This document shows positions 16,293 to 23,653 of a stretch of 24,285 nucleotides of DNA, one piece after another. The notes under the pieces are model-generated. The model was not told the DNA's origin, searched no databases, and saw only the letters and a program-made list of their open reading frames with translations. Numbering within the stretch: the first letter of the stretch is position 1; every line of letters begins with the position of its first letter. The DNA lies in contig JBPPNC010000022.1 in the NCBI GenBank assembly GCA_051306365.1, positions 1-24,285 on the forward strand, given 5' to 3'. The stretch is from Svornostia sp051306365. Its GTDB lineage: Bacteria; Actinomycetota; Thermoleophilia; Solirubrobacterales; Solirubrobacteraceae. Both the position numbers and the translations under genes were made by a program.

Positions 16293-18034
16293 GTCGCCGG
16301 GACGCGTCGCCGGGCGGGCAGGCCGTCGGCGTGGTGAAGTCCAAGGGGCGGTTTCTCGTCATCGAGCCGTTGTTCGAGCGCGGCCGGCCGATCACCGTCG
16401 AGCGCGACAAGCGCTACGCCCTCGGGGATCTGGTGGTCGCCCGCTTCGGGGGTCGCGGCAGTGGCGGCAAGGCGAAGATCGTCAAGCGCCTCGGCAAGCC
16501 CGACAACGCGTCGGCGGTGCTCGAGGCGCTCATGCTCGACCGCGGGCTGCGCCGGCGCTTCGACCCCGTCGTGCAGCGGCGCGCCGCCGAGTCGCGCGAC
16601 CAGGGCGGAAACCGCCACCACGTGCAGCGGCGGGATCTGCGCGACCTGCCGACGTTCACGATCGATCCCGCGACCGCCAAGGACTTCGACGACGCGGTGA
16701 GCGCCGAGCGCCTGGACGGCGGCGGGATCCGCGTGTGGGTCCACATCGCGGACGTCAGCGCGTTCGTCGAGCCGCGCTCGCCCGTCGACCGCGAGGCGAT
16801 GCGCCGCAGCACCAGCGTGTATGTCCCCGGGCGGGTCGAGCCGATGCTGCCCGAGGCGCTGAGCAACGACGCGTGCTCGCTCGTGCCCGGGCAGGACCGC
16901 CTCGCCGTCACGACCGAACTCGACCTCCACGACGGCCGGTGCGAGCGCGTCTCGTTCTACCGCTCGGTCATCCGCAGCGACGCGCGCCTGGACTACGACC
17001 GTGTCGACCGGATCTTCGCGGGCACCGAGCGCGCGGAGGAGCCGTGGGCCGAGCCGCTCGCCGCCGCCCGCGAGGCCGCGTCGGGGCTGCACGAGGCCCG
17101 GCTGCACACGAGCGCGCTGGAGCTGAGCACCACCGAGCCCGAGTTCCTGTTCGACCCGACGGGCCGCGTGCGCAAGCAGGTGGAGACCGAGCAGACCGAG
17201 TCGCACCGGGTCATCGAGCACCTCATGATCGCGACGAACGAGCAGGTCGCGACGCTCCTGAGCGGCCAGGGCACCCCCGCGCTCTTCCGGGTGCACGAGC
17301 GGCCGGAGGGCGAGGCGGTCCGCCGGCTCGTCGCGCAGCTGGAGTCCCTCGACGTCGCAACGCCGCCCGTCCCCGACGCAATCTCGCCCGAGCAGGCGGG
17401 GGTGCTGGTCGCGGAGTGCTCCCGGCTCGTCGACGAACATGTGCGCCGCACCGGCCGCGGCCGGATCGGCATGACGTATCTCGTCCTGCGCGCCCTGAAG
17501 CAGGCGCACTACCACCCGCGCGACACCGGGCACCAGGGCCTGGGACTGCAGCACTACTGCCACTTCACCTCACCGATCCGGCGCTACCCCGACCTGATCT
17601 GCCACCGCGCGCTGCTGGCCGCCGTCGGCGGCGGGGAGGAGGCGCCGCGCGCCGACGACATGGACGAGGCCGCGGAGTGGACGAGCATGCGTGAGCGCCT
17701 GGCGACGACGGTCGAGCGCGACGCCGACCGCGTCGCGCGGTGCTTTCTCCTCGAACGCCAGCTGCGCGAGGGCGACGACGGGCCGTTCGAGGGCGAGGTG
17801 ACGGGCGTGATCGGCGCCGGCGCGTTCGTCCGGTTCGCCGGCGGCCACGAGGGACTGCTGCCCGTCCGGCACCTGCGCGGCGACTGGTGGGAGCTCAACG
17901 ACGAGGGGACGATCCTCTATGCCGCGCAGAGCGGCCGGCGCATCCGGCTGGGCGAGACGGTGAGCGTGGAGGTCGACCGGGTCGACGCGCCGCGCGGGCG
18001 CGTCGACCTGATCCCCGCGGGTGGGCGGCTGTAG
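16289..18034 (+). CDS. rnr: RNase II/R-family 3'-5' exoribonuclease
   Basis: The 581-aa processive exoribonuclease degrades structured and defective RNAs. Its GTG start overlaps the stop of the S41 protease gene (GTGA), so translation is coupled. A short cold-shock-like N-terminal region (about 10-70) precedes the RNB domain (about 120-445) with the catalytic acid cluster IDPATAKDFDDA (125-136), DACSLVPG, and the late motif HFTSPIRRYPDLICHRAL. A C-terminal S1 domain (about 490-575: GEVTGVIGAGAFVRFAGGHE) follows. The usual N-terminal helix-turn-helix and first cold-shock domain of long RNase R (700-800 aa) are missing, as in other actinobacterial forms. The symbol rnr is used by family; RNase II (rnb) cannot be excluded. 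Confidence 0.9.
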   Translation: MSRRDASPGGQAVGVVKSKGRFLVIEPLFERGRPITVERDKRYALGDLVVARFGGRGSGGKAKIVKRLGKPDNASAVLEALMLDRGLRRRFDPVVQRRAAESRDQGGNRHHVQRRDLRDLPTFTIDPATAKDFDDAVSAERLDGGGIRVWVHIADVSAFVEPRSPVDREAMRRSTSVYVPGRVEPMLPEALSNDACSLVPGQDRLAVTTELDLHDGRCERVSFYRSVIRSDARLDYDRVDRIFAGTERAEEPWAEPLAAAREAASGLHEARLHTSALELSTTEPEFLFDPTGRVRKQVETEQTESHRVIEHLMIATNEQVATLLSGQGTPALFRVHERPEGEAVRRLVAQLESLDVATPPVPDAISPEQAGVLVAECSRLVDEHVRRTGRGRIGMTYLVLRALKQAHYHPRDTGHQGLGLQHYCHFTSPIRRYPDLICHRALLAAVGGGEEAPRADDMDEAAEWTSMRERLATTVERDADRVARCFLLERQLREGDDGPFEGEVTGVIGAGAFVRFAGGHEGLLPVRHLRGDWWELNDEGTILYAAQSGRRIRLGETVSVEVDRVDAPRGRVDLIPAGGRL

Positions 18035-18051
18035 CGGCGCCGGGTAATCGG

Positions 18052-18068
18052 ACCGGGGACCACCCGGT
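18052..18068 (+). terminator. Hairpin after the RNase gene (no U-tract)
   Basis: ACCGGG and CCCGGT form a perfect 6-bp stem with a 5-nt GACCA loop, 18 nt after the RNase stop. No T-run follows, so it is at best a weak intrinsic terminator of the kind common in GC-rich actinobacteria. It resembles the hairpin after smpB. Confidence 0.4.
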
Positions 18069-18095
18069 AGGAAATTCGTCTGGACGGTCGGTCAG

Positions 18096-19493
18096 TTGCC
18101 TAACGCGCGGGCGCATATTGCCGAACCACGGGCAGACGTGTCCCCACTGACCCCCGAGATCGAAGCGCTGTTCGAGGAGCAGGGCGCCCGCGAGGCGTCG
18201 GCTCCGCCGGCCCGCACTCTTGCGGTCGAGCTGACGGCTGCCGGTGGCCTGGTCCTGGCCGTGCTCGCGATGACCACGCTGTTCGCCGACGGTTCGATGG
18301 CATCCCCTGCCGTGGTCATGGGTCTGGTCGTCGCGTATGCGCTGGCGGCACTCGTGCGTTTCGACGTCGGTCTCGGGTTCACGTCACCGTGTCAGCTGGT
18401 GTTCGTGCCCATGTGGTTCGCGGTTCCACCCGCGTTCCTACCCGTTCTCGTGGCGGCGGGCCTGCTGCTCGAGCAGATCCTGACCATCGTCGCGACCAAG
18501 CGCCGTCGTCACCCGATGCGGGTGCTCAGCAGCGTCCCGGATGCGTGGCACGCCGTCGGTCCCGCGTTTGTGCTCGGGATAGCCGGGGCGACGGAGCCGA
18601 CGCTGACTGACTGGCCCGTCTACCTCGCTGCCCTCGCAGCGCAGGTGCTCGTGGACTCAACGGTGACGACGGTGCGCGGTTGGGTCGATCTCGGCATCCG
18701 GCCAGAGCTGCATCTGCGCGTGATGGCCTGGGTCTTCGTCGTCGATGCCGCGCTGACACCCGTCGGCCTCCTCGCGGCGGTCGCGATGGCGCAAACCCGG
18801 GCGGCGGTCGCCTGTCTGCTGCCGCTGCTCGGTCTGTTCGCCGTCTTCGCTCGCGAGCGCGACGAGCGGATCCGCCAAGCGCTCCAGCTCTCCAGCGCCT
18901 ACCGGGGTACTGCCCTGCTGCTTGGTGACATGCTGGAGGCTGACGATGTGTACACCGGTGGTGTACACACCCAGGGCGTCGTCGAGCTCGGGCTGGAGGT
19001 CGGTCGGGAGCTCGGTCTTGGTCCGCAGCAACTGCGCGACCTGGAGTTCGGGTCGCTGTTGCACGACATCGGCAAGCTGCGGGTCAGCAACGAGATCATC
19101 AACAAACCCGGCAAGCTCAGTGAAGCCGAATGGGCCATCATCCGCCGGCATCCGGCAGATGGACAGAAGATGCTCTCCCGCGTCGGCGGCGCACTTGAGC
19201 AGGTCGGGGCGATCGTTCGCGCGCACCACGAGCGCGTGGACGGTGGCGGCTATCCCGACGGGCTCGAGGGTGACGAGATTCCGATGGAAGCTCGCATCAT
19301 CTGCGCGTGTGACGCGTACAGCGCGATGACGACGCATCGCTCATATCGCGCGGCGATGTCGCGCGCGGAGGCAATCGCCGAGTTGCGGCGCTGTGCCGGC
19401 GAGCAGTTCGACGCCCGGGTCGTCGACGCGCTGATCCGGGTGGTCGAGCGCACTCCGGATCTCACGGCGCCGCGACTGCGCCTCGCGGTGTAG
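18096..19493 (+). CDS. Membrane HD-GYP domain c-di-GMP phosphodiesterase
   Basis: The 465-aa protein has an N-terminal membrane sensor region with about six hydrophobic helices (about 45-65, 72-90, 100-135, 150-165, 175-192 and 210-250), followed by a linker and an HD-GYP domain (about 275-455). HD-GYP enzymes hydrolyse cyclic di-GMP. Catalytic and metal residues are present: His323-Asp324 (LLHDIGK), RHP (351-353), AHHER (376-380), GGGYPDG (383-389) and CDAYSAM (Asp406). The entry motif, usually DxYTGxHS, reads DVYTGGVHTQ with one extra residue. The start is uncertain: TTG 18096 gives this length, and GTG 18138 would give 451 aa. Neither has a clear ribosome site. It is a stand-alone gene with no diguanylate cyclase nearby. 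Confidence 0.88.
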   Translation: MPNARAHIAEPRADVSPLTPEIEALFEEQGAREASAPPARTLAVELTAAGGLVLAVLAMTTLFADGSMASPAVVMGLVVAYALAALVRFDVGLGFTSPCQLVFVPMWFAVPPAFLPVLVAAGLLLEQILTIVATKRRRHPMRVLSSVPDAWHAVGPAFVLGIAGATEPTLTDWPVYLAALAAQVLVDSTVTTVRGWVDLGIRPELHLRVMAWVFVVDAALTPVGLLAAVAMAQTRAAVACLLPLLGLFAVFARERDERIRQALQLSSAYRGTALLLGDMLEADDVYTGGVHTQGVVELGLEVGRELGLGPQQLRDLEFGSLLHDIGKLRVSNEIINKPGKLSEAEWAIIRRHPADGQKMLSRVGGALEQVGAIVRAHHERVDGGGYPDGLEGDEIPMEARIICACDAYSAMTTHRSYRAAMSRAEAIAELRRCAGEQFDARVVDALIRVVERTPDLTAPRLRLAV

Positions 19494-19673
19494 TCCCGCG
19501 AGGCGCCGTGCGGTTCCCGGGCGGTTCATCCCAGGTGAGATCTTCTAGCGACGCATGGGCATTGGGGATCCTCCGATCTCAGTGACAGGGTCGGAAGCGA
19601 CCACGCGATGCGGCATCCGGCCACAGCGCGGTTGATCTGGGGATCGCGGTCGCCATCCGTCGAACAATGGGCG
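19494..19673. other. Convergent intergenic gap with inverted repeats
   Basis: This 180-bp stretch separates the convergent HD-GYP and MFS genes. TGAGATC (19536-19542) pairs perfectly with GATCTCA (19575-19581). GCGACCACGCGAT (19597-19609) pairs with ATCGCGGTCGC (19643-19653) apart from a 2-nt bulge. They may act as transcript-end structures for both flanking genes. I see no open gene, tRNA or promoter here. Confidence 0.4.
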
Positions 19674-20975
19674 TCAGGTGGATGCGCTCACCCGCCGTGA
19701 TGGGGTGAGTGCAAGGTCGGTGCGGGCATCCAGTGCTCGGGTGGTCGGTCGGCAGCGCGAGACCCCGAGGGCGAGCACGACGGCGGCTCCGAGCCCGCCG
19801 GCGAGCAGGTAGACCGCGGCTGGCGAGAGCACCTCGCTCAGTCCTCCGCCGAGCAGGTAGCCGACCCCCGGCGTTGCGAGTGCGAGGCTCTCGACGACGC
19901 CGCTGGTCCGGGCACGCATGGCCGGTGGCACAGCCTCGAGCGTCACGACGTTGAGGGCGCCCCAGAACATGCCGTTTCCCATGCCACCGACGACGGCGGC
20001 CGCGTAGGCGACGGGCAGGGCCGTCGCGGCTCCGAGGGTCAGGTAGGCGCCGGCAAGCAGCAGCCCGGCAAGGACGAACGCTCCGAGCATCGCGGTGCCC
20101 CGCAAGAGGGTGAACGCGAGGCCGCCGAGGAGCAGGCCGACGCCCCAGCTGGTGAGCAGAGCCGCGTACTCCGATGCGTCGCCGTCGAGGCTGTCCTGGA
20201 CGTACGGCAGGAGAATCGGCTCGTCCATACAGAAGAGGACCAGCAGCATCGCGGCCGCGAGCAGCACGGCTGCCACCCCAGGACCTGCGGTCAGCACGCT
20301 GAGCGTCTCGCGGACGCCCGCCGGAGCGTCCGCCTCGTCCGTGCCTGAGGCGGCACCGGACAGCGACCAGGTTGCGACGGCGAGGCCGGCGAACAACCCG
20401 GCGGCGACGAGCACGCTGGCCTGGGTGCCGGCGAGCACGGTGATGGCTCCGGCCAACGCCGGGCCCAGGACATTGACCGCGCCCGCGCTCACGTTCAGGG
20501 CAGCGATCCCGTCGCGGAGACGCCCGTGGCCGTCGAGCAGGTTCGAGGAGGCGGTGCGGGTGATGACGCGCCCGGTTGCGGCAAGGGTCGACGCGACGAA
20601 GGTCAGCAGGAGGATCACCACGAGCGGCGCGGCCGTGCCGAGCGCGAGCGCCACGGCGGCCACAGCCGCTCCCGCATACAGGCCAGCCAGGACCGTGCCG
20701 AGACGGTGCACGGCGAGCCGCCCCGCGAATGGTGCGAGGAACAACGACGGACCAAACCGGATCGAGATCAGCAGCGCGGCGACGGCGAGTGCGCTGTGCG
20801 TCCGGTCGTACACGAACACGGCCAGGGCGATGCCCACGAGCCAGTCCGCTGCCTCGTCAAGCGTGTACGTGGCGAGGAGTCGCCCGAACGGGTGGATGCG
20901 GAGTGCTGCCAGCACGTCAAGCGGAACGTAGTCGTACCCAGCGCGTTGACAAGCGGTCGTTTCGCTTTGTGTCAC
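19674..20975 (-). CDS. Major facilitator superfamily transporter
   Basis: The 433-aa integral membrane protein has about 12 predicted hydrophobic helices split by a loop around residues 205-225 (GAASGTDEADAPAGVRETL). The N-terminal half has the pattern seen in enterobactin-exporter (EntS)/MFS_3-like proteins: an early FGRLLATYTLDEAADWLVGIALAVFVYDRT and a GRVITRTASSNLL stretch after TM4. Such carriers usually expel small hydrophobic molecules by proton antiport; the substrate is unknown. GTG 20975 is the first start consistent with the family N-terminus, and the Shine-Dalgarno sequence is poor (AAAGG immediately before the start). The gene lies 84 bp downstream of the aminotransferase on the same strand, behind a hairpin. 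Confidence 0.85.
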   Translation of the reverse strand: MTQSETTACQRAGYDYVPLDVLAALRIHPFGRLLATYTLDEAADWLVGIALAVFVYDRTHSALAVAALLISIRFGPSLFLAPFAGRLAVHRLGTVLAGLYAGAAVAAVALALGTAAPLVVILLLTFVASTLAATGRVITRTASSNLLDGHGRLRDGIAALNVSAGAVNVLGPALAGAITVLAGTQASVLVAAGLFAGLAVATWSLSGAASGTDEADAPAGVRETLSVLTAGPGVAAVLLAAAMLLVLFCMDEPILLPYVQDSLDGDASEYAALLTSWGVGLLLGGLAFTLLRGTAMLGAFVLAGLLLAGAYLTLGAATALPVAYAAAVVGGMGNGMFWGALNVVTLEAVPPAMRARTSGVVESLALATPGVGYLLGGGLSEVLSPAAVYLLAGGLGAAVVLALGVSRCRPTTRALDARTDLALTPSRRVSAST

Positions 20976-21034
20976 CTTTGGGGCGAAACCTGTGCAAGAC
21001 GCACCGGAAGCCGATTTCTCGGGGCCCCGGTTTC

Positions 21035-21051
21035 CGGGATGCAGTATCCCG
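21035..21051 (-). terminator. Hairpin after the aminotransferase gene
   Basis: CGGGAT and ATCCCG form a perfect 6-bp stem with a 5-nt loop, 8 nt past the aminotransferase stop. A second palindrome (CGGGGCCCCG at 21020-21029) follows on the minus strand. There is no T-run. It may partially terminate transcription before the MFS gene. Confidence 0.45.
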
Positions 21052-21059
21052 TCAGCGCG

Positions 21060-22427
21060 TCAGACCAGCTGTGCGATCTCGCCGACGGCTTCGTCGAAGG
21101 CCGCGGTGTGGCGGTCGACGTGGGCCTCGGTGGTCGCCGGGCACATGAGCGCCATGTTGTGAAACGGCGTGATGAGCACGCCGCGGTTCAGTGCGTGAAG
21201 GTGCAGGAACCGCTCGAGGCCCTCGTGTCCGATCGCCTCGGACGTGCCGCCGTCGCGGGGCGGCTCGGCGGAGAAGCGGTACTCGGCGCGGGCACCGAGC
21301 TGCGTGACGTGCCAGGGCACGCCGTGGTGGGCGAGGACGTCGCGCACGCCGTCGGCGAACCGCCCGGCCAGCGCGATCGTGTGCATGTACGCGTCGTCGG
21401 TGAGCACCTCGCTGAGGGCAGCGCGGGCCGCGGCCATCGAGAGCGCATTGCCGGCGAGGGTGCCGCCCACGCCGCCCACGTCCTCGATGTCCGCGTCGCG
21501 GTCGGCGAGCATCCGTGCGGCGAGCTCCGCGCGCATGCCGAACGCGCCCGTCGGTACGCCGCCCGCGATGGCCTTGCCCATGACGACGAGGTCCGGGTCC
21601 AGGCCCCACGCCTGGGTGCAGCCGCCCGGGCCGGCGCTCAGGGTGTGCGTCTCGTCGATGAGCAGCAGCGTGCCGGTCTCGGTGCACAGGCGCCGCAGTT
21701 CGTCGTGGAAGCCGGGCTCGGGCAGCACGATGCCGATGTTCGTCAGCGCCGGCTCGGTGAGCACGACGGCGACGTCCTCATGGCGCAGCTCGCGCTCGAG
21801 CCCGTCGAGATCGTTGAACTCCACCACGCGCGTCGTCTCGCGCACGTCGAACGCGGGCCCGACGTTGCCCTCGCGGACGGCGGGCTGTCCGTCCTCCAGC
21901 GTGATGAACGCCTCGTCGACGGTGCCGTGGTAGCAGTAGCTGAACACCAGGACCTTCGGCCGGCCCGTGATCGCGCGGGCCATCCGGAGCGCGAAGCGGT
22001 TCGCGTCGGTGGCGCTCACGGTGAACTGCCAGCGGTCGACGCCGAAACGCCGCGTCAGCTCGGTGCCGACCCACGCCGCGTCCTCGGTGGGGAGCATCGC
22101 GGTCGCGCCGCGCGTGTAGCGGTCGGTGATCGCCTCGACGATCGGCGCCGGCCCGTGGCCGGTCATCGCGCCGGTGTCGCCGAGGCAGAGGTCGGCGTAT
22201 GTGCGCCCGTCGATGTCCGTGACCGTCGCGCCGCGCGCCTCGCGCAGGACCAGGGGCACGGGGGAGGCCCAGCGCAGCATCCAGCTCATCGGCACGCCGC
22301 CGAGGAGCGACTCGCGCGCGCACGACGCATGGGCGATGGACGCGGGGTGCTCGCGCGCAAAGCGCTCGGTCTCGCGGGCGATGAGCGGCGCCAGCGCGGT
22401 ATCGGATGGGGCGATCGGGCCGGTCAT
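21060..22427 (-). CDS. Class III PLP aminotransferase (glutamate-1-semialdehyde aminomutase-like)
   Basis: The 455-aa fold-type I PLP enzyme has class III motifs: LCLGDTGAMTGHGPAPIVEA near the N-terminus, SATDANRFALRMARAITGRP (in place of the usual SG.EA...A.R.AR..TGR), CYHGTVDE, LLIDETHT (Asp258) and VVMGKAIAGGVPTGAFG with the Schiff-base Lys285. The last is close to the GSA-aminomutase form GK.IGGG.P.GA.GG. It is probably an omega- or amino-acid aminotransferase rather than HemL itself: the SGTEA motif is altered to SATDA and no heme genes are near. ATG 22427 fits the family N-terminus. It diverges from a degraded frame 39 bp away. Confidence 0.88.
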   Translation of the reverse strand: MTGPIAPSDTALAPLIARETERFAREHPASIAHASCARESLLGGVPMSWMLRWASPVPLVLREARGATVTDIDGRTYADLCLGDTGAMTGHGPAPIVEAITDRYTRGATAMLPTEDAAWVGTELTRRFGVDRWQFTVSATDANRFALRMARAITGRPKVLVFSYCYHGTVDEAFITLEDGQPAVREGNVGPAFDVRETTRVVEFNDLDGLERELRHEDVAVVLTEPALTNIGIVLPEPGFHDELRRLCTETGTLLLIDETHTLSAGPGGCTQAWGLDPDLVVMGKAIAGGVPTGAFGMRAELAARMLADRDADIEDVGGVGGTLAGNALSMAAARAALSEVLTDDAYMHTIALAGRFADGVRDVLAHHGVPWHVTQLGARAEYRFSAEPPRDGGTSEAIGHEGLERFLHLHALNRGVLITPFHNMALMCPATTEAHVDRHTAAFDEAVGEIAQLV

Positions 22428-22466
22428 GCCCGGGCATGATCGCCGGTGCTGCGGGATGATGGGCGC

Positions 22467-23040
22467 ATGTCGCGCGGCATGCCGGACTGGATGCGCACCG
22501 AGCGCGGCGGGTTGCTCGATCGGGTCTCGGACCGGATCGAAGCGGTGCTCGATGCCCCGTGGACGGCGATGGGGCGCGGGCGACCGGTCACGATCGGTCG
22601 TGGTGAAGGCTCCGGGGCGGCTGCACGCCGACCCGCACGGGGCGGCCTGGCACCGGTTCCGGGTGCCGGTCGGGCGCGGGCCGTCCGGGCGCGCCCGGAT
22701 TCGTGAGGTCATGCCGCTGGACATCCGGAACCCGGAAGTGGCGACCCGGTCGCGCGACGTGCCCGAGTTGCTGGCCCTTGTGCGCCAGCACGGTGAGGTC
22801 AACTGTCGCTCACGGTCTGCGCCCCCGGACTCGAGAGCTTCGCCCTCCGGCAATGGCTGCCGTAGTCCGGCTGACGGAGGTCGGCTTTGGCTCGAGGTCG
22901 AGCGCAGCGACATCCTCAACGACTTCTCCACGCAGACCCGGCGCCATGCGGTCGTCCACCGGATCCTCGAGCAGATGCCCGCCGGGCTCCGGCAGGGGCA
23001 GACGACGGTCTTCCGCGCCGTGCAGCGCGCGCCGCCATAA
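22467..23040 (+). pseudogene. Frameshifted gene remnant upstream of smpB
   Basis: This 620-bp gap between the aminotransferase and smpB has no intact gene, but three plus-strand segments read protein-like in different phases. From ATG 22467: MPDWMRTERGGLLDRVSDRI and on to about 22600. A second frame from about 22600 to 22800 gives VVKAPGRLHADPHGAAWHRF and VPELLALVRQHGEV. From about 22808 the phase that carried the first segment's neighbour reads LTVCAPGLESFALRQWLP, then TAG. From about 22865 to the TAA at 23038 the second frame returns with LWLEVERSDILNDFSTQTRR. At least two frameshifts would be needed to join them. I do not recognise the family. Sequencing error is an alternative explanation. 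Confidence 0.5.
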
Positions 23041-23043
23041 GCT
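23038..23043 (+). promoter_or_regulatory. -10 element (TAAGCT) of a leaderless smpB promoter
   Basis: TAAGCT ends 7 nt before ATG 23051. Its first three bases are the stop codon of the degraded upstream frame. The intervening GGGAG could instead serve as a Shine-Dalgarno sequence if transcription starts further upstream. Confidence 0.5.
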
Positions 23044-23050
23044 GGGAGAC

Positions 23051-23530
23051 ATGGCGAAGAAGGGCAAGCGCAAGGCTGCGGCCGGCGATGTGGCGACGAA
23101 CCGGCAGGCGTCGTTCCGCTACGAGCTGGTCGAGCGCCTCGAATGCGGCATGGAGCTGCAGGGCACCGAGGTCAAGGCGCTGCGCACCGTCGGCGCCCAG
23201 CTGAAGGACGGCTATGTCGTGATCCGCAACGGTGAGCTGTGGCTGCACAACGTCCACATTCCGCCCTATCCGCCCGCGGCCCGGGAGAACCACGATCCGG
23301 ACCGCGACCGCAAGCTGCTCGCCAACCGCAAGGACATCGAGAAGCTCGACGGGCGCGTGTCGGAGAAGGGCTGGAGCCTCGTGCCCACGCGGATCTACTT
23401 CAAGGGCCCGTGGGCCAAGATCGAGATCGCGCTCGGACGGGGCAAGGACCTGTACGACAAGCGCGAGGCGATCAGGGAACGCGAGAGCAAGCGCGAGATG
23501 CAGCGCGCGGTACGCGAGGCGATGCGCTGA
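23051..23530 (+). CDS. smpB: SsrA (tmRNA)-binding protein
   Basis: SmpB escorts tmRNA to ribosomes stalled on broken mRNAs, enabling trans-translation. The 159-aa length is normal. Family features: a basic N-terminus (AKKGKRKAAAGDVATNRQA), the beta-barrel core with the signature ECGMELQGTEVKALR (about 34-48), IRNGELWLHNVHIPPY, the LVPTRIYFKGPWAKIEIALGRGK strand pair, and a basic C-terminal helix (KREAIRERESKREMQRAVRE) that enters the mRNA channel. ATG 23051 matches the family start. It lies downstream of the RNase R-type gene, with which it is often linked, but about 5 kb of other genes separate them here. No tmRNA gene is visible after it. Confidence 0.97.
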   Translation: MAKKGKRKAAAGDVATNRQASFRYELVERLECGMELQGTEVKALRTVGAQLKDGYVVIRNGELWLHNVHIPPYPPAARENHDPDRDRKLLANRKDIEKLDGRVSEKGWSLVPTRIYFKGPWAKIEIALGRGKDLYDKREAIRERESKREMQRAVREAMR

Positions 23531-23537
23531 TTTCCCG

Positions 23538-23556
23538 ACCGGGTGGACAACCCGGT
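23538..23556 (+). terminator. Hairpin after smpB
   Basis: ACCGGGT and ACCCGGT form a perfect 7-bp stem with a 5-nt GGACA loop, starting 8 nt after the smpB stop and followed by TTTGG. This is a plausible short intrinsic terminator, similar in stem and loop to the hairpin after the RNase gene. Confidence 0.5.
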
Positions 23557-23594
23557 TTGGACCAGATGGAGGTGTTGGCGCTCTTCGAGCGGCG

Positions 23595-23600
23595 TACTGT
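23595..23600 (+). promoter_or_regulatory. Candidate -10 element (TACTGT) for the ABC transporter gene
   Basis: TACTGT would start transcription near 23607, leaving a leader of about 47 nt that contains the dyad operator. A second TANNNT hexamer (TAGTGT, 23631-23636) lies inside the operator and could be used instead. GAGG 4 nt before the ATG serves as ribosome site. Confidence 0.35.
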
Positions 23601-23615
23601 TCCCGCCACCAAACG

Positions 23616-23638
23616 AAACGCTACGTCGCGTAGTGTTT
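23616..23638. promoter_or_regulatory. TetR-type operator upstream of the ABC ATPase gene
   Basis: AAACGCTACG and CGTAGTGTTT form a 10-bp inverted repeat with one mismatch around a TCG spacer. The AAAC.CTACG..CGTAG.GTTT form is typical of operators bound by TetR-family repressors. It overlaps the likely transcription start region of the downstream ABC gene. The regulator gene is not in the window and may lie to the right. Confidence 0.6.
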
Positions 23639-23653
23639 GGCGCTCCGAGGACC

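Noticed and set aside
16136..17563. 475-codon minus-strand frame opposite the RNase gene
   Set aside because: It is an antisense shadow of the RNB domain.
20526..22439. 637-codon plus-strand frame opposite the aminotransferase and MFS genes
   Set aside because: It is an antisense shadow; all catalytic motifs are on the minus strand.
23531..23653. tmRNA (ssrA) gene next to smpB
   Set aside because: The gap is only 123 bp, too short for a tmRNA, and holds a hairpin and an operator instead.
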